Shown in pieces: positions 1 through 6,970 of a DNA stretch of 44,777 bases. This stretch comes from Candidatus Manganitrophaceae bacterium (GTDB lineage Bacteria > Nitrospirota > Nitrospiria > SBBL01 > Manganitrophaceae), in NCBI GenBank assembly GCA_004297235.1, contig SCUR01000242.1, positions 1 to 44,777 of the forward strand. Reading direction: 5' to 3'. Below the pieces are notes generated by a model that saw only the letters and a list, made by a program, of their open reading frames with translations, was not told the origin of the DNA and did no database searches. Position numbers and translations under genes: made by a program. Every line of letters starts with the position of its first letter. Positions within the stretch are counted from its first letter, which is position 1.

Positions 1-22
1 TTAAGCGGTTTTATTTTGGGCC

Positions 23-99
23 GTCATTCCCGCGAAAGCGGGAATCCAGAGCCCTTAGACCTAATTCACTGGATTCCCGATTAAACATTCGGGAATGAC
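23..99. repeat. dRS3-like palindromic repeat pair
   Basis: Two palindromes flank a short core. The left one is ATTCCCGCGAAAGCGGGAAT (27-46) and the right one is an ATTCCC...GGGAAT palindrome (74-96). The outer ends GTCATTCCC and GGGAATGAC are complementary, so the unit is an inverted repeat with an ATCCAG/CTGGAT inner arm. It resembles the dRS3 class of Neisseria (ATTCCC-N8-GGGAAT), and similar elements are widespread in environmental bacteria. It is probably a non-autonomous dispersed repeat; no gene overlaps it. Confidence 0.7.
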
Positions 100-353
100 A
101 AATTCAAACTGACCCACTACAAAAAAGGGATTCACCTTCCATCCTATTTTCGCGTCGCATCTTACAAAATGAGAACGATCAAGGGTTGACCATTAATGCT
201 GGCGTAAACTCGAATCCTCGGTTAAAATCAGAGGGTATCTCGTCGGATCTTCAGTCGGTCCGGAGCGGGATGCCGAAAGGAAGAGAAAGATCGTCGAATC
301 GGCGGCTTCTCTATTGATAAAAGTTCGAACGATTCGTCAGAAGGGGTTTTACG
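100..353. other. Non-coding upstream region of the receiver gene
   Basis: No convincing gene lies here. A TTGACC hexamer at 186-191 could be a -35 box for the rightward receiver gene, but no good -10 box follows at 17 bases, so I do not call a promoter. The AGAAGGGG ribosome-binding sequence of the next gene is at the right end. A minus-strand reading frame at 228-515 overlaps the receiver gene and looks like a shadow. Confidence 0.4.
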
Positions 354-734
354 ATGAAGCAGATCTTGATCGTGGAGAACGAAAAAATTATCCTGAGTTT
401 CCTCTCTAGTATCTTGAAACGTCTCGGCCATTCCGTCGCGGAGACCAAGTCGGGAAGTGAGGCGCTGGTCATCCTCGACGACAAGGAGTTCGACGCGATC
501 TTCCTCGATATCCATCTTCCCGATGTCAGCGGAAAAGAAATCTATCAGAAGCTGAAAGAGCGTTCGCCGGAGCGCGCGCGACGAATCGTGTTCATCTCGG
601 GAGATCTGAGAAACCCGACAACAGCCTCTTTCGTCGAAGAGACGGGAAACTCCTGTCTCGAAAAGCCTTTCACCCTGGGAGAGCTGAAGGAATTTTTAAA
701 GCAGTTCTTCGAGGAAAAAATGCCGTGCGGATAG
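354..734 (+). CDS. Stand-alone receiver-domain response regulator (CheY-like)
   Basis: A 126-residue protein that is a single REC domain with no output domain. Phosphoacceptor Asp52 lies in the LDIHLPD segment, the switch residue is Ser82 in FISGD, and the conserved Lys104 lies in EKPF. The acidic pocket at the N-terminus is E8-N9-E10 rather than the usual Asp-Asp, so Mg2+ binding may be altered. The start is supported by AGAAGGGG upstream. The gene converges on the end of the T6SS operon with only 20 bases between the stop codons, so the two transcripts may overlap. Its kinase is unknown; the sensor kinase at the other end of the window already has a dedicated regulator. Family confidence is high, specific role unknown. 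Confidence 0.85.
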   Translation: MKQILIVENEKIILSFLSSILKRLGHSVAETKSGSEALVILDDKEFDAIFLDIHLPDVSGKEIYQKLKERSPERARRIVFISGDLRNPTTASFVEETGNSCLEKPFTLGELKEFLKQFFEEKMPCG

Positions 735-754
735 CCTCCGCAACCAACGACACC

Positions 755-2635
755 CTACTTCCGCAACGACAAGCTCAGTCCGACCGGGGCTGAGATCGCC
801 AGTCCCGCGCGGTCGGGCCGGAAGGTGATGAAGAGATCATACCACTCCGGCTGCTCCTCGCCCTCTTTCACCTGCACTTCTATCGCCCCCGGAGCGGAAA
901 CGGAGAGAAACGACGCCAACGCCTCCGTAAAAACCGTCTCGATGACCGCGGGCGATTTTCCCTCCCCGATCTCGCCGGCGACGAGGCCGACCACCTGAGA
1001 GAGCCGTCCTGCAATCAGCTGATACGGAAACGCCGCCCGGGCGGCGCTCAGCGCCGTCTCTCGGGGATCGGGATACCGCTCCGCCCGATGCACACTCGGC
1101 GCCGACGGGAGGACGACCGCATCCGAATTGAGGCGGACGGTCAGCGCGAGGAGGCCGCTTTGCGCAAGGTCGATCCGATGCTCCTCCGAAATCGGCGCCT
1201 CCAACGGGCTCTGTCCCGGCTCCCCGCCCCGCTCGATCTCCCAGAGGGGAAGATCTTCGATCACCCCGCCGCCGCGCGCGCCGGTGATCTCGCTGCACCA
1301 GCCGGTCTTGGCAAAGCTCGCCGTGAGCAGGCTCGCCAACCCCCAGACCGCATTTCCCCAAAGCGGCGACCGCTCCTCCCGGAAGGCGAAGCGCTTCACC
1401 CGATTCTGATCCGGCCCATAAGGGAGCCGAAGGAGAAACCGGTTGAGCAGAACCGCCAGCCACCGCGAAGCGCTCCCCTGCCGGAACGATCTCCATTTGA
1501 CATACTCGGTCTGATCGAAAAGAGTGGCCGGCGCATCCAATCGATTCAATTCATCGATCGATTCCATCCCGAAGAAGGCCGGCCCGGCGGCGGCGACCAG
1601 AGGGGCCTGAAGGCGCTCCGCCTTTCCGGCGAGTTCCTGGAGGAGCTCGATGTCCCGCCGGGATCGATCGAAGAGATAGTCGGCGATGATCACCGAGACC
1701 GGCGCCTCGGCGGCCCCTTTCGATTCGGGCTGAAAGACTTCGCGCTCAAAAATCTCGCCGAGCTTCTCCTTGGGCGCATGGAGCAGCTCGATCCGGATCG
1801 GCTCGCGAAAATCGGTCCGGTCGACGAGAAACTTCACCCCCCGCCAAACCGCTTCCAACCGCTTGAATTCGGGGTGATGGAGAATCGCGTTCACCTGAAG
1901 GCCGAGCATCGCATCCAGCTCCGCGATCATCGGCTCGATCGTTCGGGGGTCGGCCGGCGCGCCGGGGCGTCCGGACGAGATGACGTCGGAGATAAAATGG
2001 TCCAGCCGGGAGGTTGAAACCGGCCCGGCGTCCGGAGCCGGCCCCGGCACGGCGACCATTTCAAAAAGGGACTCCAGCGATCCGTCCCGCTCGCCGCCGG
2101 CGGGCGGCCGTTCGGGAACCGGGGGAGAGGCCTCGCGCGGCGGCGCCTCAGCCGGGCGGGAGCGAATCGCCGTCTGAATCCGGGCCAAAACATCGGCGCC
2201 GCCCGGAAGCTGAGCCAGCTCGCCCCGGAACGTCTCATCCGAAAGCGCTCCGTCTCTGAGCCGGACCAATCGCTCCCGGACCGCCATCAGATCTTTTAGA
2301 GCCGGGACCGACTCGACAATCGCTTCCGGATGGAAGCTTTTGATCCCATTGAGCGGGAGAAGGACCGGCCACTCCTTGGCGGGCCCGCCCAAACGGTTGG
2401 AGACCTTCAGCGCAACCGTGCCGGCCAGCTGCTTCAGCGCTTCGCCGAAGTGCTCTTTATCGACCTCCATCCGGCGCGGCTCGGCGGTCGGAGCGCCCCA
2501 TTCATCCCTGGGAGCGAACTCGGAGAGGATCAGCAGCTTGAGCGGAAATCGCCCCCGCGCAGCGCGCTCCGGATCCTCGACCCGGACCTCGACTTTTCTC
2601 CGATCATCCGATCCCATCTTCATGCGGATCTCCAT
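755..2635 (-). CDS. Natural TssB-TssC fusion sheath protein (second sheath paralogue)
   Basis: A single 626-residue chain carrying both T6SS sheath subunits. Residues about 10-155 match the small sheath protein TssB/VipA and can be matched along their length with the separate TssB at 21148-21636. Residues about 160-205 are a Pro/Ala/Glu-rich linker. Residues about 208-626 match the large sheath protein TssC/VipB: NAILHHPEFKRLEAVWRGVK corresponds to DAIMHHPTFQKIESAWRGLK in the separate TssC. The start is ATG at 2635 because AAGGAGG lies just upstream; a longer GTG reading from 2704 would overlap the preceding gene. It is the last gene of the locus, far from the canonical tssB-tssC pair. It could be an alternative sheath protomer, a cap or nucleating ring, or a regulator of the canonical sheath. 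The homology is seen in the sequence; the role is inference. Confidence 0.88.
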   Translation of the reverse strand: MEIRMKMGSDDRRKVEVRVEDPERAARGRFPLKLLILSEFAPRDEWGAPTAEPRRMEVDKEHFGEALKQLAGTVALKVSNRLGGPAKEWPVLLPLNGIKSFHPEAIVESVPALKDLMAVRERLVRLRDGALSDETFRGELAQLPGGADVLARIQTAIRSRPAEAPPREASPPVPERPPAGGERDGSLESLFEMVAVPGPAPDAGPVSTSRLDHFISDVISSGRPGAPADPRTIEPMIAELDAMLGLQVNAILHHPEFKRLEAVWRGVKFLVDRTDFREPIRIELLHAPKEKLGEIFEREVFQPESKGAAEAPVSVIIADYLFDRSRRDIELLQELAGKAERLQAPLVAAAGPAFFGMESIDELNRLDAPATLFDQTEYVKWRSFRQGSASRWLAVLLNRFLLRLPYGPDQNRVKRFAFREERSPLWGNAVWGLASLLTASFAKTGWCSEITGARGGGVIEDLPLWEIERGGEPGQSPLEAPISEEHRIDLAQSGLLALTVRLNSDAVVLPSAPSVHRAERYPDPRETALSAARAAFPYQLIAGRLSQVVGLVAGEIGEGKSPAVIETVFTEALASFLSVSAPGAIEVQVKEGEEQPEWYDLFITFRPDRAGLAISAPVGLSLSLRK

Positions 2636-2673
2636 CCGGGGCCTCCTTGAGCCAAACGCGTTCTGTTCCCCTA

Positions 2674-2919
2674 CTATCGATTCGACCAGGCGCTGTTCTT
2701 CCACTTAAGCTCGATGACTTGGTCTCCGCCGGTCGGAATGCTCGACTGGTTGCTGGCGAAGTGTCCCAGCTCCGGCTCCGTCCCGCCGAAGCTCAGGGCG
2801 ATCAGATCTTTGATCGCTTTGGAAAACTCAATTCCCCGATTATGATTGTGCGCGTTTTGAACCCCATAAAAACGAAAGGTCCGTCCGCCGACCTTCGCAT
2901 CCTGCGTGTAGTAAGGCAT
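2674..2919 (-). CDS. 81-residue hypothetical protein upstream of the TssB-TssC fusion
   Basis: A small soluble protein without signal peptide or membrane helix, starting MPYYTQDAKV and ending with the basic, aromatic IELKWKNSAWSNR. The start codon has a strong AGGAGGAG ribosome-binding sequence, and the stop lies 38 bases before the fusion sheath gene, so the two are probably cotranslated parts of one operon. I do not recognise a family. Its place next to a sheath paralogue makes a T6SS structural or cargo role possible, but nothing in the sequence proves it. Confidence 0.7.
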   Translation of the reverse strand: MPYYTQDAKVGGRTFRFYGVQNAHNHNRGIEFSKAIKDLIALSFGGTEPELGHFASNQSSIPTGGDQVIELKWKNSAWSNR

Positions 2920-2967
2920 CGCTCTCCTCCTATGGATTAAGGTTTTTGTCGACTGGGAATAGATTGT

Positions 2968-4206
2968 TTACTTCAAGCCCGCCATCTCTTTCCGTTGGCG
3001 GATGGCAAAGGACCGCGTCTCCAGAACGGGGCGAGACGGATCGATCATCGCCAGCTCCAGCGCCGCGGGGTGGCGCTCCGGGAGCGCGCCGGTTCGGAGA
3101 ATGTCGATCAAACTGGGCGCGCCGTAAGGCCGGCCTTTTCGATACCGGCCTTTCGGGTCGAACCGGGACGCGTTCTTCCGCCACCACCCTTCCAGCTTCT
3201 CCCGGTCGGGAACAGGAAGGCCCTCATCGGGATCGGCTTCGAGCTCGTCTTCCTCATCCTCCGTTTTCGCTTTGGCTTCAGGCGGCGTGACGAGTTTCTC
3301 TTTTTCCAGATCGACGCCGGTCAGCGTTCGGATCGCCTCGCCCGCCAGCCGCGCGAGCTTCGGATCGGCCGCGCACTGAATCAACGGCTCCATCGCCGCG
3401 GCGCGGCCGAGAAGCCCGAGCGACGGGATCGCATTTCGAGCGAGGGCCGCTTCTCCCAGCGTTTTCACCAGGAGCGATCCGTCTTCGGTATGGCCGGACA
3501 GACCGAGAAGGAAAATCGCCTCTCCCGCCTCCTCCCTCCGCTCCGCGACCCTCTTGCGACACCGGTCCAGCGCCTGCTCCCGCTTCAGGAGCAGTCCCGC
3601 CCGGATCGCCTCCAGACGAACGGGGGGAGCGTCGCTTTCCAACGCCGCATCGAGCTCGTATTTCAGATCGGCCGCGCGAAGCCGCCCGACGGCGGTGGCG
3701 GCGGCCGCCACGACAAGCGGATCTTTCGCCGTCAACGCGGCCTGAAGCAGTTTCGATTCGAGGGAGACTCTTCGGAAGCTCATCACGTCGATCGCCGCCG
3801 CGCGAACGGCCCCCTTGTCGCTGTTGAGATGCGGACGGGCGATCTTTTCAATTTCAAGGAAGGAGGTATGCCGAAGGGCGTGGCGGATGCCATCCAAGAC
3901 CGGCCCTTCAGCTTCGGCAAATGTTTTCTGAACAAGGTCGATCCGCGCCGGGTCGCCCGACGCCAGCGCCACGAACGCCGCCGCGAAGACTTCTCCCGCC
4001 TCCTCGCCGACGAGTTTCGGCTCCAGCAGCGCCCACGCCTCTTTCCCTCCGATCACCAGTCCGTCGAGGTGCGCCAGCAGCCGCTCCTCCAGCTCGGCGA
4101 GTCCGTTCAAGTCGTAGACCCGGTCGGAGAGGGCGTTCTCCCGCTGGTGAAAGAGGAAGTCGGCCTCTTCGAGATGCTCTTCCAGAATGTCGGTCAGAAC
4201 TTTCAA
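2968..4206 (-). CDS. HEAT-like repeat protein, TIGR02270-type, T6SS-associated
   Basis: A 412-residue soluble protein rich in Ala, Leu, Glu and Arg. Its N-terminal half begins with LEEHLEEADFLFHQRENAL and its middle has repeated helix pairs such as RAAAIDVMSF, PLVVAAAATAVGRL and PPVRLEAIRAGLLL, the pattern of HEAT/Armadillo repeats. The N-terminal layout matches my memory of the TIGR02270 family, which occurs near T6SS genes. The start is TTG at 4206, the only reasonable start in frame, preceded by GAGGT. Residues about 310-330 (KTEDEEDELEADPDEG) form an acidic linker. It lies between an unknown gene and the 81-residue gene. A scaffold or adaptor role is likely for a repeat protein; the partner is unknown. 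Confidence 0.7.
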   Translation of the reverse strand: MKVLTDILEEHLEEADFLFHQRENALSDRVYDLNGLAELEERLLAHLDGLVIGGKEAWALLEPKLVGEEAGEVFAAAFVALASGDPARIDLVQKTFAEAEGPVLDGIRHALRHTSFLEIEKIARPHLNSDKGAVRAAAIDVMSFRRVSLESKLLQAALTAKDPLVVAAAATAVGRLRAADLKYELDAALESDAPPVRLEAIRAGLLLKREQALDRCRKRVAERREEAGEAIFLLGLSGHTEDGSLLVKTLGEAALARNAIPSLGLLGRAAAMEPLIQCAADPKLARLAGEAIRTLTGVDLEKEKLVTPPEAKAKTEDEEDELEADPDEGLPVPDREKLEGWWRKNASRFDPKGRYRKGRPYGAPSLIDILRTGALPERHPAALELAMIDPSRPVLETRSFAIRQRKEMAGLK

Positions 4207-4235
4207 TTTACCTCAAGCCGCCTCGTTGGCGCCGA

Positions 4236-4649
4236 TTAGAGCGCAATGCGGCGGACCTCCGAAACGTACAGGCCGATCATGGCGCTCAAAAAATATTCGC
4301 CGGGCGCCGGGGGCGCGCCAGATTCCTCAAACGCGTCGAATTCGAACACCCCGGCCACGTCGTCCCCGATCCGCCGGACGTCGTCCTCGAACACGATCTT
4401 GTCCTTCCCGGCCGAAAAGGCGAATGGAAGATGTCTCGATCCGGAGACGAGGAGAATGGCAATTTTCCTAAAGGCCTCGGTCGGACCGTCCAACGCTTCG
4501 AGCGGGTATCGAAAAACGCCGCGGACCGCGATCGACCGCTGGCCGTCTTCCCGCCCATAGGCAATGGCGGCGATCGATATGCCGGGCGCTTCGAGATCCG
4601 GAACCTCTGGGAAGGAAACGGTCGTTTGCGAAAGGGAACGGTCGCTCAT
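4236..4649 (-). CDS. 137-residue hypothetical protein of the T6SS accessory module
   Basis: A small acidic soluble protein with alternating hydrophobic segments (ISIAAIAYG, IAVRGVFRYPL, IAILLVSGSR, FLSAMIGLYVSE) that predict a beta-rich fold. It has no signal peptide, membrane helix or known motif. It begins 3 bases after the stop of the signal-peptide gene upstream, so translation is probably coupled to it. Its position in the effector cassette makes an immunity, chaperone or structural accessory role possible. I do not recognise the family. Confidence 0.65.
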   Translation of the reverse strand: MSDRSLSQTTVSFPEVPDLEAPGISIAAIAYGREDGQRSIAVRGVFRYPLEALDGPTEAFRKIAILLVSGSRHLPFAFSAGKDKIVFEDDVRRIGDDVAGVFEFDAFEESGAPPAPGEYFLSAMIGLYVSEVRRIAL

Positions 4650-4652
4650 CGA

Positions 4653-5237
4653 TCACTTTCCCGGTTTCTGAATTTTGATCGTCACCACGTTCGATTGATG
4701 GTTTTCGAGCGTGACATGGACATGATAGACCGCCGCCGCGTTCGGAAACTGAAGAAAGCGCGCCAGGTCGAAGGTGAGATAGCTCTCGAAGATCGTACTC
4801 TCCAACTCGGCGGGATCGCCCTCCCGATCCTCCGGCGGCGGCGCCGCGGCGTCGTCCTCCTGAAGGGTGCTCGTCAAGGAGGCGCCGGTTTTGCCGTTGA
4901 CGGCGACCACACTCATGTGGTGGGTGAGGACGTCGAACTTCATCAGATACGCCGCGGAAAACTGGGTCGTCATCGAGACCGGAATCGTGACGGTTCCGTC
5001 GGCCGCGATTTTCGCCGTCTCCGGCGCCGAGATCCGAATCCCCCTAAAATCGGGGGTCACTTTCGGAGAAAAGGGGGTCTTCGCCGCATGGCCGTGCGGC
5101 ACGTCGAACGGCGACGAAAACGATTCGGCTTGCATTGTGTCAGGCATGCGCTTCCTCTCTTCGGCCCCGCCGGGCCGGACGAAAAACAACAGCGTCAAAA
5201 ACGAGACAAATAAGACCCCCCTCCGCAGCTTCCTCAT
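4653..5237 (-). CDS. Exported protein, candidate immunity protein of the adjacent metallopeptidase
   Basis: The chosen start gives 194 residues. It begins MRKLRRGVLFVSF and continues through a hydrophobic stretch to a likely signal-peptidase site near GGAEE, so the protein is predicted to reach the periplasm. A longer reading frame starting at 5339 would lie inside the neighbouring peptidase gene and bury this signal, so I reject it. The mature part is beta-strand rich (VTIPVSMTTQFSAAYLMKF, AVYHVHVTLENHQSNVVTI) with an acidic, Pro-rich insert (EDDAAAPPPEDREGD). It starts 4 bases after the metallopeptidase stop. A periplasmic protein directly behind a putative periplasm-acting T6SS toxin fits the usual effector-immunity arrangement. 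No family recognised; the function is inference. Confidence 0.7.
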   Translation of the reverse strand: MRKLRRGVLFVSFLTLLFFVRPGGAEERKRMPDTMQAESFSSPFDVPHGHAAKTPFSPKVTPDFRGIRISAPETAKIAADGTVTIPVSMTTQFSAAYLMKFDVLTHHMSVVAVNGKTGASLTSTLQEDDAAAPPPEDREGDPAELESTIFESYLTFDLARFLQFPNAAAVYHVHVTLENHQSNVVTIKIQKPGK

Positions 5238-5241
5238 GACG

Positions 5242-6480
5242 TCACGGGGGATCGAATCCCGGAAGGGCGTTGGCGTCGAGGTCGAGTTTTCGGACCGACT
5301 TCTCGCAAACGGAACAGAAGCGGTTGCTTCGTCCGGCATGGATCTCGCCGTACATCACACAGAGGTTCGTGCTGAAGTTGCAATGCCCGCCGTTCTTCTG
5401 GTAATAGGTCAACTGCTTCGCGAGCCCCCCCCCGCCGCCCCCCGGGACCATGCCGACCTTGTGCCCCGCCTCGTGCACCAGGGTCGATTTCATTTCATCG
5501 TCTGCCCGTTGCGTCCAGGTCGCCCGCGTCGCGACGCAGATCATATTTTTGGCGAGGCTCAGACCGGTCCGGAAATAGTCGACCAGCTTGAGGTCGAGCT
5601 TGATCGTCCCCTGCGCGCCGTTCGGCAGCGCGCTGGTGTCGACGTTGACCTTCGTCCTCCCGTTGGCCGTAATGGCGGCGACCGGAATGGCGTGGGTGGC
5701 CCCGCCGTTTTCGGTAAACGTCCCCCCGAAATTCCAAACCGCCTCCGGCGTCCCCGCCGGATCGAGATCGACCCAGAGATAGTGGGGGCTCACCCGCATC
5801 GTGACCGTCGGAGAGGCGCTGTTGATCGTGACCGCTTTGCTCACGTTGGCCCGCTTCGATCGCCCCAGCTGATCAACCAGGACCAGCGCGAAGCAGAACC
5901 GATCCTTCGCGTTCGAATATTGCGCCTTCGCCAAGGTCGGGATGTTTCCTTGCTGCGGGACGTCGAAATTCGGATGCTCCGGCATCTCCCCTTTGGACGG
6001 TAATTCCTTGAGCTTCACATAGTACTTCTTGCCGGGGGTCCAATACTCGTCTTCGAGGTGGCTGGTGAGCGTCCCGACGGTGACCGTCATGTTTCTCATC
6101 TTGATGACCTGATAGTAGAGCTTCCTCCTCGTCTCAAGCTGGAAAGCCGCCTTGACGACGGTCCCGGCCGCGTCTTTCGCTTCAATCTTATATTCATCCC
6201 CCCCCGCGGCCGGAAGATAAATGCTCTCTTCCAGCAGCACGCTTTTATCGTCCGCCAGGCCGACGGTGATCTGCCTGAGCCGAAAGTTTTTGTTCGCCCC
6301 CTTCTCTTTCCGGGTGTAGACCGCGTTATTGCCGCCCGGGGTCACCTTCACTTTGAATTGAATCGGAGTCCCCTTCTTCTCGAAGAGGGCTTCCAACGTC
6401 ACCCTTCCGCACCGCTCTTTCGTGATCCCATCTTCGGCGAATCGATCTTCCTTCGGGAGGTTGACCCACTGTTCGGCCAT
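5242..6480 (-). CDS. Putative zinc metallopeptidase T6SS effector (HEAGH motif)
   Basis: A 412-residue protein without signal peptide. Residues 1-320 are beta-rich with internal repeats of extended strands, resembling adhesin or carrier domains. The C-terminal part carries HEAGHKVGM (His336, Glu337, His340), a candidate third ligand His366 in GGHC, and CVMYGE at 374-379, which looks like a metzincin Met-turn (Met376-Tyr377). Cys367, Cys374, Cys389 and Cys392 could form disulfides or bind a second metal. A Gly-rich loop (PGGGGGG, 346-352) follows the motif. The start has AAGGAG. It lies directly behind a DUF4150 PAAR-like gene and before a signal-peptide gene, the typical position of a T6SS cargo effector with its immunity gene. 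Catalysis and secretion are inferred, not shown. Confidence 0.75.
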   Translation of the reverse strand: MAEQWVNLPKEDRFAEDGITKERCGRVTLEALFEKKGTPIQFKVKVTPGGNNAVYTRKEKGANKNFRLRQITVGLADDKSVLLEESIYLPAAGGDEYKIEAKDAAGTVVKAAFQLETRRKLYYQVIKMRNMTVTVGTLTSHLEDEYWTPGKKYYVKLKELPSKGEMPEHPNFDVPQQGNIPTLAKAQYSNAKDRFCFALVLVDQLGRSKRANVSKAVTINSASPTVTMRVSPHYLWVDLDPAGTPEAVWNFGGTFTENGGATHAIPVAAITANGRTKVNVDTSALPNGAQGTIKLDLKLVDYFRTGLSLAKNMICVATRATWTQRADDEMKSTLVHEAGHKVGMVPGGGGGGLAKQLTYYQKNGGHCNFSTNLCVMYGEIHAGRSNRFCSVCEKSVRKLDLDANALPGFDPP

Positions 6481-6483
6481 CGC

Positions 6484-6957
6484 CTACTCCTTTATTTTGA
6501 TTTCGGTGATCTTGTTCGGCTGCACATCTTCTCCCGAGTCCCCCATGGCGATCACCGGCGCCTGCATCACCGGAAACGGCGGCGTGTTCTTGTCGTTGTG
6601 GAGCATCAGGTCCATGGCGCGGGCGACGTTCTTCCCTTCCACCTTCACGTCGAACGAATAATTAACGAACTCCGCCTTGCCCTTGATCTTGTTCGACGCC
6701 ACCCCGTTGAGCGAGCCGGCCTCGTCCCCCGTGCTCGTGCTGAAGTTCGAATCTTTCAGGCAGATCGGGTTTCCGTCGCATTTCACCTTCTGGCTCCCCT
6801 TCGCCGTATCGGAAGACTTCGCGATGTTCGGATAGGGAATCGGGATCGGCGGCGCCGGCGGCGCCGGGGTCTTGCAGACGTCGGGAAAGGCCATCGAGAT
6901 CCCGCTGCTGTCCGAATGGACGACCGACATATTATTCACGCCGACGGTGACACCCAT
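6484..6957 (-). CDS. DUF4150 PAAR-like spike-tip protein
   Basis: A 157-residue protein of the DUF4150 (PAAR-like) group, which caps the VgrG spike and can carry effectors. Visible hallmarks are the N-terminal VGVNNMSVVHSDSSGISMAF, a Pro-rich segment (residues 31-43), a CDGNPICLKDS segment with two Cys (60 and 66), and a late DVKVEGKNVARAMDLMLHND segment (103-122). No extra toxin domain is fused, so it would act with a separate effector, most simply the metallopeptidase encoded 4 bases downstream. The ribosome-binding sequence is AAGGAAGA. Upstream come a ketosynthase-fold gene and a DUF2169 gene, a set I associate with DUF4150 proteins in T6SS loci. Confidence 0.85.
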   Translation of the reverse strand: MGVTVGVNNMSVVHSDSSGISMAFPDVCKTPAPPAPPIPIPYPNIAKSSDTAKGSQKVKCDGNPICLKDSNFSTSTGDEAGSLNGVASNKIKGKAEFVNYSFDVKVEGKNVARAMDLMLHNDKNTPPFPVMQAPVIAMGDSGEDVQPNKITEIKIKE

Positions 6958-6970
6958 CGTGTTCTTCCTT

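Noticed and set aside
228..515. Minus-strand 95-codon frame overlapping the receiver gene
   Set aside because: The + strand receiver has all catalytic residues; the minus frame has no motif or ribosome-binding site.
1088..2017. Long + strand open frame of 309 codons opposite the fusion sheath gene
   Set aside because: Arg/Pro-rich composition typical of an antisense shadow in GC-rich DNA; no ribosome-binding site or domain, while the minus strand encodes recognisable TssB and TssC.
2636..2704. GTG-initiated extension of the TssB-TssC fusion
   Set aside because: It overlaps the 81-residue gene, and AAGGAGG sits just before the ATG at 2635.
2995..4239. Long + strand open frame of 414 codons
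   Set aside because: Shadow of the HEAT-like gene; low-complexity Arg-rich translation without family features.
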